A DNA stretch of 64,000 nt from Tubulanus polymorphus (Eukaryota > Nemertea > Palaeonemertea > Tubulaniformes > Tubulanidae), in the NCBI RefSeq assembly GCF_964204645.1, contig NC_134028.1, forward strand, positions 10,457,001 through 10,521,000, read 5' to 3'. Below are positions 1-8,774 of this stretch, in pieces (position 1 is the stretch's first letter; each line of letters begins with the position of its first letter). The notes below the pieces were generated by a model. The model saw only the letters and a list, made by a program, of their open reading frames with translations, was not told where the DNA came from and ran no database searches. The translations under genes and the position numbers were made by a program.

Positions 1-21
1 CCAGCTAACACTAAACACTTT

Positions 22-228
22 ATGCTTAAATGCCAGTCACCTGGTCACAAAGCAAAAATCGACTCTCTGTTTTCCTCATTCGACAATAAAATAACTGACC
101 ACATCTCAAATCTCACTGAAACGAATAAGATAAACTTCCTACTTAACGGCAACATCTCCCTTTTCGACCTTCGTACTAACACTCAAATGCTAAAAAATGT
201 TTCAAAATTTATTCTTAGTAACTACTAA
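22..228 (+). pseudogene. Possible C-terminal tail of a non-LTR retrotransposon reverse transcriptase
   Basis: The frame is open from the window edge and ends in NVSKFILSNY. A cysteine-containing start (MLKCQSPGHK), an L-rich middle with FLLNG, and a final segment of the form V-x2-FI-x2-S resemble the conserved end of LINE ORF2 proteins, downstream of the catalytic RT domain. No catalytic motif is in view because the rest would lie outside the window. It runs on the + strand, opposite to the neighbouring viral-type genes, and is less AT-rich than they are, so it is probably a separate insertion. It could equally be a chance frame. Confidence 0.33.
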
Positions 229-281
229 CGATTCCAACATTAGACACCTACACTTGTACAGTACCTGCTCTGTTAGCCATT

Positions 282-407
282 TCATATAAACCATCGTGTA
301 ACATTTCTAAATTTATGTCTGGTATCCCATAATTCTGTAACGCTAGAATATGATACTTCACTCTCTGGGTTATAATATAAATCTCTTAAATATAGTTCTT
401 TTTTCAT
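282..407 (-). CDS. 41-codon reading frame following the 120-aa membrane protein gene, block A
   Basis: The ATG at 407 lies 6 nt after the stop of the 120-aa gene, the tight spacing expected of compact viral genomes. The peptide starts MKKELYLRDLYYNPE and ends TRWFI. The LYYNP motif recalls the extreme N-terminus of integrases encoded by Polinton-like elements, so it may be a truncated integrase start. In block B the equivalent position (stop, 5-nt gap, ATG) holds a different small frame at 51031-51159. Whether the two are homologous is unclear. No function can be assigned. Confidence 0.3.
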   Translation of the reverse strand: MKKELYLRDLYYNPESEVSYSSVTELWDTRHKFRNVTRWFI

Positions 408-413
408 CTTATT

Positions 414-776
414 TTAATCCATTAATAATAATCTTGGTTTATTTTCAATCACTTTATCATTTGATTTATTTGCTGGTATAATAGGTTTATCATCATCATT
501 ATCATTATTGTTATTAAATTTAGATTTATATATTACGCCAGAGAATACAATTACTGTGATTAACCCAATTGTAATATATAAGTTATTATCTCTTCCAGTA
601 TTAGAAGAATTAGATAAATTATTTTTCGAATTAATATCAGATAATTTCTGTGATTCATTTATATCACTTAATTTCTTTTTCTTAGCTCTTTTTAATTCTG
701 AAGATCTTTTACCTAATTCCCTAGCCCATTTAATTTGTTTCTCAGATCTAGGTTTCTTCTTAATATCATAACTCAT
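414..776 (-). CDS. Small basic single-pass membrane protein of a Polinton-like element (block A)
   Basis: This 120-residue protein has a lysine/arginine-rich N-terminus (residues 5-36, including EKQIKWARELG and KRAKKKK), a low-complexity Asn/Ser middle, one hydrophobic segment at about residues 65-84 (LYITIGLITVIVFSGVIY) and a polar Asn/Asp tail. It would be a single-pass membrane protein. A diverged homologue lies at 51165-51462 in block B and keeps both the QIKW-x-R-x-LG motif and the membrane segment. Its start overlaps the end of the upstream 192-aa gene by 11 nt, so the pair is probably co-expressed. I do not recognise the family; a minor virion or membrane protein is an inference from position only. 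Confidence 0.6.
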   Translation of the reverse strand: MSYDIKKKPRSEKQIKWARELGKRSSELKRAKKKKLSDINESQKLSDINSKNNLSNSSNTGRDNNLYITIGLITVIVFSGVIYKSKFNNNNDNDDDKPIIPANKSNDKVIENKPRLLLMD

Positions 777-1344
777 TTATTTTAGTTAATTTTTGTTCTG
801 ATTCAATATCTTCTGATTTACTTTTAGCTTTACATACTATAGGTTTGATATTAGAAAATGTTATTACTCCAGTAGAAATTACTGTCATTATTCCTCCTAA
901 TTGAAATGAATTGTATCCAACCCATTTCTGTAATTCTGTCATAACTAAGTAGTCATTTTTTAAAACAGTATATAATTGATTTTCATCATCAATTGGTATA
1001 ATCCGGTTACATAATTTAGAATAACATTTTATAATACCATCTTTTATAGAGTCATTTATTCCAGCTAATCTAGCTTCTTCGTATATTTTGAAATGTTTGA
1101 TTACTTTATCTGGTTTCATGGCATCTAGTTCTTGATAAGTTATAAATCTATTTAAGAATTCCTTAGATTTGCAACCGGCAATTAGTAATTCTAGATGGTG
1201 CTTACATGTTAGATAGTACTCGTAATCAATATCATTATCAACTTGAGCACAATTAGTTACAACTGTATCATTATTGCCAATAATACCTAAATCCTCAATT
1301 GTCTTTTCAATATAAGTATTATTCTTATTAAATTTCTTTGACAT
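766..1344 (-). CDS. 192-aa conserved protein of a Polinton-like element with C-terminal hydrophobic segment (block A)
   Basis: The frame is intact. The N-terminal half is polar, with an IEKTIEDLGI stretch. Then come a Cys-containing region (KHHLELLIAGCKSKEF), an RLAGINDSIKDGI stretch and the best conserved block, NDYLVMTELQKWVGY followed by FQLGGIMTVISTGVITFSNI. The last is hydrophobic enough to be a membrane anchor (about residues 145-165). A decayed homologue at 52256-52832 matches along its whole length, with KNDYLVVTELNKWIGY and FQLGGF in the same places. Conservation between two diverged copies indicates that the gene was under selection in the element. The family is not recognised. The ATG at 1344 follows an AT-rich intergenic stretch with direct repeats. 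Confidence 0.62.
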   Translation of the reverse strand: MSKKFNKNNTYIEKTIEDLGIIGNNDTVVTNCAQVDNDIDYEYYLTCKHHLELLIAGCKSKEFLNRFITYQELDAMKPDKVIKHFKIYEEARLAGINDSIKDGIIKCYSKLCNRIIPIDDENQLYTVLKNDYLVMTELQKWVGYNSFQLGGIMTVISTGVITFSNIKPIVCKAKSKSEDIESEQKLTKINEL

Positions 1345-1563
1345 TTATATTAGAGAAAAAAGCGAAAAAAAATATTATAATACTATTTAGATAAAGTTAT
1401 AAAGAATTTTAAATACTAGCTAGGTGAAGATATGTAATTTTTATTCAAATCTTATCAAAATCGATTTAATCTCTTTTTGAAAAGAAAATATTAGATTTTG
1501 AAAAAAATTAAAATAGAAATAATGGCTAGTTGAAGATATGTAATTTTTAATACTTAGGATTTA
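1345..1563 (-). promoter_or_regulatory. AT-rich upstream region of the 192-aa gene with a paired direct repeat
   Basis: A 25-bp unit (GCTAGKTGAAGATATGTAAT and five more bases) occurs at 1419-1443 and again at 1525-1549, 106 bp apart with one mismatch. The equivalent region of block B (52877-53038) also carries a paired direct repeat containing GCYAGTTGAA. The shared core and position suggest a promoter or replication-related element of the viral family. This is an inference from position and repetition. Confidence 0.4.
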
Positions 1564-1596
1564 AAATATCTCACTACTTTTGTCTATCTATTAGGA
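1564..1596 (+). repeat. 33-bp sequence identical, in inverted orientation, to 51052-51084
   Basis: The stretch beginning AAATATCTCACTACTTTTG and ending CTATTAGGA is identical over 33 bp to the reverse complement of 51052-51084. Here it lies upstream of the viral genes; in block B it lies downstream of them. Confidence 0.7.
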
Positions 1597-2268
1597 ATGC
1601 AGGAATCAATAAAGTATAATACAACATCTGTCTCTGTAACCATTAACAACGACTGAATGACGCAACTATGATTCCGGCAAATGTAATGCATTGAAAGTCT
1701 ATAGTCTATAGACTTTTGATAAAACTGTTACAGTCTCATGAGTTGAAATATCCATAATTTCTGATTCCACACCCTTCCATATTCACTTTCATGACTCAAA
1801 TAGCAATGGTCTTCTTGTTAGGCGTAGCATTTTGTTATCTAAAAGATAAATATCTAGCGTAGAATAAAACTAACTTGAAGTTGTAGTTGTCAACTATGAA
1901 TGACAGCGCTAAACATGTTTAACGTTTCCCGACGCCTTAATAACAACAAAAACGGTACTTACATTTAGAGCTGTAAACTCCTAATTGTGTTTCTAGAGAG
2001 AAATCCTATGCGTTCTGTATATTCCGTCTGTTCAGTTCGGGAGTCGCAATAATAATACACCCACGCACTGTCTGCGCTTTTAGAAACGAGGAACAGATGT
2101 TCTTTTATGATGAAATTAATTAATTCTTTTCAACTGAAAGAGCACGTTCGATCAATATTCAAATGAGGTACTACTCCCTATTCAACTGAATTTATAACAT
2201 GCGACAGATGCTAGTATAATTGCATAGGCAGTTTGACATACATCGAGAGTTACCGGTTTTCTAAACGT
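1597..2268. other. No gene recognised between the two viral fragments of block A
   Basis: Neither strand has a long open frame, and the base composition is less AT-rich than the flanking viral genes. I see no clear repeat structure. It may be host DNA or a decayed insertion separating two pieces of the Polinton-like element. Confidence 0.5.
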
Positions 2269-2888
2269 TTATAAAGATACAACGTATTTTTCATTATGTG
2301 TTGAGTTCCATAATTCAACAAATGTCTTTGCTTTACACAGCTGATCTAAATATATTTTTAAATCTAGTTTGTTTCCTTTCCTAATATTTTCAACTTCATG
2401 ATCAATATGAAATAATTCACCATAGTTTTTTTCATTCATTTAATCATCGAATTGATATATAATCCATGATTTGAGATATTCATCTGAACAACCCAATAAA
2501 TTAGATAGTGTAACTGAATGCGCTTCTTTACTGAATAATTTTGTTAATCTAGAACTTAAACATTGTTTCAATTTAAAATTAAGATCTGTTTGATATCTTT
2601 CTTTATGATATTCATTAAAATGTTCACGATTATTACCCCTCCATTCTCTCATATATTCGGGGTGATTTTCTCTCCATTCCTTTTGATAATCTGGGTTATT
2701 TGCTCGGTATTGCTTATTCATTTCCTTAACACAAGTTCTACAATAACTTTGCTTATCATCTTTCTGAGTTTTATAATTATAATATTCCGAGAGAGTTCTT
2801 TATTCAATTCACATTTTGAACATTTCTTATAGTATATATTAACAACACTATTTGTAATATTGATAGTTTGTGATTGTTCTGACTCCAT
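2269..2888 (-). pseudogene. Broken zinc-finger/HNH-type endonuclease-like protein (block A)
   Basis: From the ATG at 2888 a CxxC pair (KCSKCE) is followed, after a frameshift near 2790, by a second CxxC pair (CRTCV). Together they form the four-cysteine finger seen at the N-terminus of many large-DNA-virus and phage HNH proteins. Next come charged repeats (YRANNPDYQKEWRENHPEY), an SSRLTKLF helix and LLGCSDEYLKSWI. A TAA then interrupts the frame at 2440-2442, and the same frame continues with HIDHE, a degenerate version of the HIDH core of HNH nucleases. The gene is inactive: one frameshift plus one in-frame stop. It lies just downstream of the polymerase tail on the same strand. The family assignment is by motif only. 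Confidence 0.55.
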
Positions 2889-2919
2889 TTATTATACATA
2901 TTTTTTTACTAAAATTTGA

Positions 2920-3219
2920 TTAACACGCTAGAATCTTTTTCATTATTTCCTTTTCTTTCTCTTCTTCTCTTTTAAATTTTAAGCATTCTTCTAAATTGCA
3001 ACCATAAGCAACTGTATGAATTCCATCATCCAAAATATATCTTTTATCATCGAAAGGATTCAAACTTATCTTCTCTATATCTTCAATAAACATCTCGTGA
3101 TCTTCAGATCTTAAACATTTCATCTTATGTTTTCTAACTTCTTCATTGAATATACAATTGATGTAATCTTTGAAATGAATATGGTTTTCTACTACGCTTT
3201 TGGTAATAGCACAGCGCAC
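2920..3219 (-). pseudogene. C-terminal tail of a Polinton-type family-B DNA polymerase (block A)
   Basis: The 99 residues contain NPFDDKRYILDDGIHTVAYG, which I recall as the C-terminal signature of protein-primed polymerase proteins in Polinton/adintovirus-like elements of invertebrates. Before it lie TKSVVENHIHFKDY and KCLRSEDHEMF, also typical of that tail. A stop codon sits immediately upstream of the first codon (GTG), and no polymerase catalytic motif is present, so only the tail survives. Block B carries the opposite end of the same kind of protein (53996-55240). Together they show that both blocks come from one element family, not that either encodes a working enzyme. Confidence 0.5.
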
Positions 3220-3328
3220 CTAACACGTCATCAGCTCATGAATATTAATGAGCTGATTCAATGCAACCCGGAAGTCAGGCAAGCACTCGAGTGGCTGACT
3301 TCATTGTATTACAATTGAATAGAGAATA

Positions 3329-3477
3329 ATGCCCGATTTAATCATAACGCTTTCTGAAGATGTACCTGGAGCCATATTAACTGGTGAATTTAGCCACTAT
3401 GATATTTTACGTCTAAAGAGGTGGTTGGAATGTCGTGGCCTGAAAACAGGAGGGAAAAAAGCTGATCTCATTCAGCG
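3329..3477 (+). CDS. SAP-domain first coding exon of a SAP/SWIM/YqaJ-type gene
   Basis: From the ATG at 3329 the exon encodes 49 codons plus two bases. It ends in a SAP DNA-binding motif (YDILRLKRWLECRGLKTGGK followed by ADLIQR) and a good donor (CG|GTAAGT). SAP domains bind DNA or chromatin as a helix-extended loop-helix. Proteins that join a SAP domain, a SWIM zinc finger and a YqaJ/lambda-exonuclease-like domain form a multicopy family in many invertebrates. The exon joins in phase to 3781 (R-C-K-E-A-R). The upstream boundary with the viral polymerase tail lies near 3220. Confidence 0.6.
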
Positions 3478-3780
3478 GTAAGTATCTTCTTGTTTATGTT
3501 CTGTCTAAACACTGCTCTGTTTGTTCAAGCCATAGTTGGTTTAAAGAAGTGTGTTGCGATTATTCATTTAACAGTATATCAGCTATGATTAAGTGATTTT
3601 CATTTTTGCTTAACTTTCGATATTGTCTAAGTTTTTTAGACCATAATTGCAATTCCATATAGGCCTAGGCCTAACACTTAATCAACATAGAAACTATGAG
3701 GTATGCATTTTGATTTTTAGGCCCAGAAAAAGTTAGCGAATTGACTCAATTTATAGAATTCAAACCTTGTATATTTTCAG

Positions 3781-4252
3781 GTGTAAAGAAGCAAGAGAAT
3801 TTCAAAAACCAATTGATATTAAAATAGACAGAGGAAAATGGTATGAGGAAAAGCTGCCACAGCAGAGCACCACAAATCCAGCGGCTCAAACCACTCTACC
3901 AATCACTGGTTGGACTGACTTTAAGCCTGAATCTCTCCCTCAGCTATTCAACTATGGACATGTATATCATTGGATAATAGAATCGATGCCGTCCCTACCC
4001 ATAACGTGTGTAACCACCGGTGATGACAGTGCCGCAGAGGAAATTCAAGATACAGATGATTCCTTAATGACACAAAAACAATTAAAGCGAGGCAGGCAGT
4101 ATGTTAAATCGGGATTTGTTCATGACATTCTGGTAAAAACCTCAAATGACACTGTACATTTCAAAGCAAAGGTCGATGCATCGATGAACAAGAAAATTAA
4201 TTATAGAAAATTATTTGACGCCTGCAAAAAAAATGTAGAATTTCTGGGCTAA
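3781..4252 (+). pseudogene. Second exon of the SAP/SWIM/YqaJ gene, cut by a 1.2-kb insertion
   Basis: The acceptor is ATATTTTCAG. The frame reads WTDFKPESLPQLFNYGHVYHW and then KRGRQYVKSGFVHDILVKT, a region that precedes the SWIM finger in this family. Near 4192 the coding sequence is interrupted by the nonautonomous element at 4193-5384; the frame runs on inside that element as NYRKLFDACKKNVEFLG to a stop at 4250-4252. About 44 bp of coding sequence before the insertion (4149-4192) is repeated after it (5380-5423), so the true continuation is at 5424. The gene is therefore broken here. Confidence 0.6.
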
Positions 4253-5384
4253 GCTAATGTGGAATTGCAAATTTAAAATCGAAGTTTTAAGAAATTTGGG
4301 GAATGATGAGATTTGGCGATTGGGTAGATGATACAGGTCTTCGACTCTAGTAGTGGTTTAAATTTTTTTATTGAAAATTCTCAATAATTGATCGCGAACT
4401 TGCGACCGACTTCATTTACTTATGCCTCTAAGCTGGTCTGCAACTTCATTGCCTCCATGGTTGAAGAAAGAGCTCTTCTGATGTCTGCTTCATCATGACT
4501 TCGAGCATATCGTGTGGCCTAGCCAGCCGGCCCGGTCCTCGGGCCCGGGCCACGGATTTGGCTGTCACTCGATATCCTAGAGTCTTGAGTCTGGGTGGGT
4601 TGAAGTAGACATTGTCATTTAAAATAACATGCTTATGTTGTTCTGTATGAATTACCCGTGTGTCATGTATGTTGTATTAATTTATTTTAAAATTTGTATT
4701 TATTGAATTTGGGAATTTTATCCCGGAATTTCAATGTAATAAGGATCAATAAAGAATTGAATTGAATTGTCACCTAATACACATGCCATCAGAGGACGCG
4801 GAGCCGTATATGACAGCTATGCTATTATAAATTGCTAATCTCACGAAACCTGCATACTCCTAATATCAAACATATTTTCTAAAACGTTTGAATATTGAAA
4901 TTATATGTTTACACATTTTCATATTAACCGCTTGTAGCCGCTGATGAAATTCACGCCGGCCCTACACACATCGTAGATAGCTTCGTCATTCCACCGGCAT
5001 GCCACGTCAGGGTCTGACTTTTATATCAGACTTCCGCATCGTGTATACATCCGCCATTTAACCGAATAATCCGATTTACTTATCATTTCTATTTATGCCT
5101 GCCGCTTCTGATATAATCATACATCCTTTACTATTACAATACGTCTTCTAATGATATTCAATGCAATATAACATTTCGACGTTCAAATATAGGTCATTAT
5201 ATAATCACAGGAAGCCATTCTACATCTATGTCAATAATATTTTGCCAGATAGCTTGTTTGTGTACACATCATAGACCTGTGACGTTTTGCACATCGATTT
5301 ACGGCTGTCGTTTGTAAAATGACGCTGAATGGTCAACATTGTTAAGGTTTCATAATGGTAACGTTTTATAAGGCGTCAAAAAAA
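4193..5384 (+). mobile_element. 1.2-kb nonautonomous element inserted in the SAP/SWIM/YqaJ gene
   Basis: The segment starting ACAAGAAAATTAATT and ending AAGGCGTCAAAAAA recurs in inverted orientation at 46097-47205, inside a hAT transposase gene. Its ends carry short inverted sequences (TTTGACGCCT near 4213 and AGGCGTCAAA near 5376). It has no recognisable coding capacity. The element is flanked by a roughly 44-bp duplication of the host coding sequence with about two differences, much longer than the duplications left by most DNA transposons. The class is unresolved. Confidence 0.6.
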
Positions 5385-5421
5385 TGACACTGTACATTTC
5401 AAAGCAAAGGTCGATGCATCA

Positions 5422-6120
5422 ATGAAAAAAGATACATATAATGTAACAGCATCGCTTTCTAAAATTAGCGGGTCAATCAAAGATGCAAGTTGTCATTGCA
5501 ATTCATCATCTCTATCTCGCTGTAGTCATATATCTGCTTTACTTTTATGCCTCAGTGATTTTGTAGGTAAGCAGTCACCAGCTTGTACATCAGTCCCTTG
5601 CCAATGGAAAAAATGTGGTAAAAAGAAAGACCCCACTAGTATAAACAAAGCGACGTATCATAGTTCAAAGGCAAACAATGAAATAATTAAATTCGACCCG
5701 AGGCCTAAAAATCACAAAACGATCAGTATGATTGCGAAAAACAATTTTCTAGGAGATTTATCTCTGCAAGAATCTCCCAGCATGTGGCAGACTCTGCTGT
5801 CTTATCAATATGATGATTACCCGTTGACCAGTGAAAGAAAATCTATACTTTTAGATTTGAAAAATCTCGTTAAATCTAATCTTTCACCCACTGGACAGTT
5901 GTTTAGTAAAAATGCTGTGATGGTACCTAATACTGAAAATCAATCCACATGTGATGCTTGGTATTCCAATCGATATCTTAGGATGACTGCTCATACAAGT
6001 CATCGCTGCACTTACGTAACTCCTTTGAACATCGAATCGCTCAACAGGAGAATTGGACGACGCAGGTCTCCAACTCGAAGCTGCCGTTTAAGCTTCTCTA
6101 GCTTATCTTCGAGGCGTTAA
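5422..6120 (+). pseudogene. SWIM zinc finger and start of the YqaJ nuclease domain (third part of the gene)
   Basis: After the repeated 44 bp the frame continues TYNVTASLSKISGSIKDASC, then CHCNSSSLSRCSHISALLL. This is a SWIM zinc finger (C-x-C-x7-C-x-H), followed by CTSVPCQW and a linker. WYSNRYLRMTAHTSHRC at about residues 180-196 matches the W-x3-R-x2-R-T/M-A-S motif that opens YqaJ/lambda-exonuclease-like domains. The catalytic Asp/Glu/Lys residues that should follow are missing: from about 6010 the frame runs into unrelated Arg/Ser-rich sequence. The gene is truncated near the edge of the gypsy element. The family is known from invertebrate multicopy genes and may itself be mobile-element-derived. 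Confidence 0.58.
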
Positions 6121-6301
6121 CTCGTACCCCCATGCTGGGATATCAAACAGCTGAGTTCTATCCCCAGCCGATTAAACCGTCCCAATGACATGTATGACTG
6201 TGAACGCTTGGCGGACGCCTGGAGAGCCTCACTGTGCTATAAAGTCGTGTGTTATCTCACGTAAACTTTTTGCGAAATCCTGCGCGTTGGATGTTATCGT
6301 G

Positions 6302-6556
6302 TTACACTAATAGTATTGCGAAAGTTATCTTTGGTGCAGCTATCGAACCCGCAACCATGTCCCCTGGCTGGTACAAGTCGCGCTCAGAAGAACTTAACAG
6401 AGTACTGAAGTCTGGAGTCCATTCAGGCTCAGTCCTCTTTGTGTAGCTTTGTACGTATCTCCGCACATTATTCACAGCAGCTTTCTTCAGATCTCGGGTT
6501 TCCTCGTTCAACGTATCCAACTGGAGCACGTCAGACATTTTGGTAGCTAAAAACAA
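6302..6556 (-). CDS. Unassigned 84-residue frame downstream of the gypsy integrase
   Basis: The frame begins MFLATKMSDVLQLDTLNEET and contains EPEWTPDFSTLLSSSERDLY. It follows the pol tail by about 120 nt on the same strand, so it may be a third gene of the element or the remains of an adjoining insertion. No domain is recognised. Confidence 0.25.
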   Translation of the reverse strand: MFLATKMSDVLQLDTLNEETRDLKKAAVNNVRRYVQSYTKRTEPEWTPDFSTLLSSSERDLYQPGDMVAGSIAAPKITFAILLV

Positions 6557-6679
6557 GAAAACAGAGAAAAACGTTAAGTTGGCTGGAGAGCAGAGAGTTT
6601 AACCGGTGAGGTGTTCTCTGTCTCGCAGCAATTTTCGCGCTTTCTTCAGCCACAGGTCTTTCTTCCCCCGGATTCTGGA

Positions 6680-7090
6680 TCAATGCTGACAGCAGGTGGT
6701 ACAGTCACCATCAACAGCTGTACTTGCTACCGGTATCGAGCAATGACAAACAAAATCCCTGAATAGGGCTGGCTGTTTCGATGCTCTCCTCGGACGCAGA
6801 CGACAAAACCGATCTCCGTTGTCGGCCGATGGATGCGGCTGGGCATTTTCCACAAGCTGACCCGCTGGGGGATCAACTTCTGCCTCTACTTCGATTGGAG
6901 CAGCGTCATCTGTTGGTACTGCCACAATCCAGTCGTTTGGGCGCCTCCAGACAATCTCTTCATCATCGCTACCTGAAGAGCTTGAACTTTCAATCTCAGG
7001 GGCTGGTTGGGTCTCTACTGTTCTCTTACTCGTTCTGGCAAGGAAAGCCTTCTTAACGTTGGTAGGGGGCTGGCCAAACGCTGGCTTCAT
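6680..7090 (-). pseudogene. Gypsy integrase C-terminal tail
   Basis: The frame contains a Ser/Glu/Asp-rich linker (SSSSSGSDDEE) and then RPRRASKQPALFRDFVC, the basic motif that closes many gypsy pol polyproteins after the integrase core. It is a fragment of pol rather than a separate gene. Confidence 0.5.
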
Positions 7091-7355
7091 ATCATTAAAG
7101 TGGACGGTATTTTGCTTTGGCGGACCCCCTTCAGTCTGACCCGATATGTCACCTCAGACAGCTTCTCGGTGACAATGAAGGGCCATTCCACTTCTTATGA
7201 AATTTGGCTGCCTCCCCTGGCTTAATGGTATGACTGTAGAGCCATACCCTATCACCAACGTTATAACCCACCCCGCCTAGCAAATCTGTCGTAATTAGTA
7301 GTCTGACGCCGATGAGCCTTACCCGGTCTCTCCCTAAACCTATGGTGTTAATCCT

Positions 7356-7938
7356 TTAGGTGTGTGCGTGTACATCACGGCTAAACTTAGTAATGTATAC
7401 TGGCTCTTCGGGTGGTACAACCATGATAACCAGAGGCAAGACCATCTCTGAACCAAAAGTCAGGTAGAAAGGGGTTTCGCCAGCTGACTCCTGAACACTA
7501 GAACGGAATGCCATCAGGCCAGATGACAGCTTCGTATCCCAGTCAGTGCCGGTTTCATTCACGGATATGGTCAGCATGGCCCTGGATGACTTGTTAAAGT
7601 TATCCACCTGACCATTTACCATTGGGTGATACGAGGTGGTACGTGTCTATCGATACCCAGTCGACAAACTTCTGCAAAACCTTGGACTCAAAGTTGGCAC
7701 CCCGGTCCGAGTGAATGCTTTCTGGGCAGCCATATCTCGTCACCCATTCGTCCACGACTCTTCGAGTCACAGTCGGGGCCTTCTCATTCCGTACTGGCCA
7801 TGCCTCCACCCACTTAGTAAAAGCGTCCTGGACAACAATAATGTAAGTGTTGCCACATTTACGCCACGTACGCTGTAGGGGGCCCACTATATCAATGGGC
7901 AACCTCTGCCCTCTACGACCAACTGGTGTCGACACCAA
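7356..7938 (-). pseudogene. Gypsy integrase catalytic core (two overlapping frames)
   Basis: The 7600-7938 frame has GRRGQRLPIDIVGPLQRTWR (first catalytic Asp region), VVQDAFTKWVEAWPV and GCPESIHSDRGANFES (second Asp, in HSDRG). The 7356-7622 frame continues with VNGQVDNFNKSSRAML, AFRSSVQESAGETPF and YLTFGSEMVLP. In the third catalytic position the usual Glu of NG-x3-E is replaced by Asp (GQVDNFNK), so the DDE triad is altered even apart from the frameshift. These enzymes insert retrotransposon cDNA into chromosomes. Confidence 0.75.
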
Positions 7939-8362
7939 AGGTGCCTTCGGTCACTTTGGCGGATTTTTGCACTGTTGACATTTCTGGCACTGTTTGATGT
8001 ACTCGTGCACAGCTAGTAATGCCTGGAGACCAGAATCGTTCGCGCATCTTGCGTTCTGTCTTAGTTCGCCCTAAGTGCCTGCCTGAAATACCGTCATGTA
8101 GGTGTGACAAAGCCTTTGGCAGTAACACGTAAGGTAGAACGACACGTGATTTCGAAAGTCTGGATCCAGGGGCAGGTCTAAAAAATAAAACGTCCTTGTC
8201 AATAACAAGGCGCTCATATTCACCAAGAAAAACTCTGGTTTTGGTACTAAACTGGCGCATAACACCGACACTAGGGTTAACCTGTTGTCGATAAAGTAAG
8301 TCCTTAACTATCGATATGTCGGCGTCCTCGTCCTGTAACCGGGCTATTTCCACTGTCGACAA
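7913..8362 (-). pseudogene. Gypsy integrase N-terminal zinc-binding region
   Basis: The region RLSKSRVVLPYVLLPKALSH followed by LHDGISGRHLGRTKTERKM contains the two histidines of the H2C2 integrase finger (HLHDGISGRHLG). The cysteine half is displaced by a frame disruption near 8030, after FWSPGI. It lies between RNase H and the catalytic core, as expected. Confidence 0.7.
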
Positions 8363-8450
8363 GCCGGCATGATCACTACCTACACAAACTGCTGAAACAT
8401 GACATTTTGGGGCGCCGGTCTAACCACAGCTAGGGCAGTCTCCATGATGT

Positions 8451-8774
8451 TTAAAGTCGTTGAGGGATGCGGGAAAGCGCGTCCGCATTTAAGTGGATAC
8501 GCCCGGGCCGGTGTTCAATATCATAGTCATAGTCGGCCAACCGTTCATTCCAGCGGGCAACTCGTCCAGACTGAATGTTTGAAGACTGGAGCCATTTAAG
8601 TGCTGTATGGTCAGTACACACCAAAAATTTCAGGCCCAACAGGTAATGCCGGAAGTGTTCAATCATATCGACTAAGGCAAGCATCTCTCGCCTAGTGGCA
8701 CAGTAATTCTCTTCACCACCCCGTAATGTGCGACCAGCATACGTGATCACCCGTTCGGACGAGTCTGCCCGCAC
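8451..8774 (-). pseudogene. Gypsy RNase H domain
   Basis: Typical motifs appear in order: ERVITYAGRTLRGGEENYCA, TRREMLALVDMIEHFRHYLL, CTDHTALKWL (catalytic Asp) and HRPGRIHLNADALSR. The first catalytic Asp region lies upstream in another frame (about 8780-8830). This domain removes the RNA strand during reverse transcription. Confidence 0.75.
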
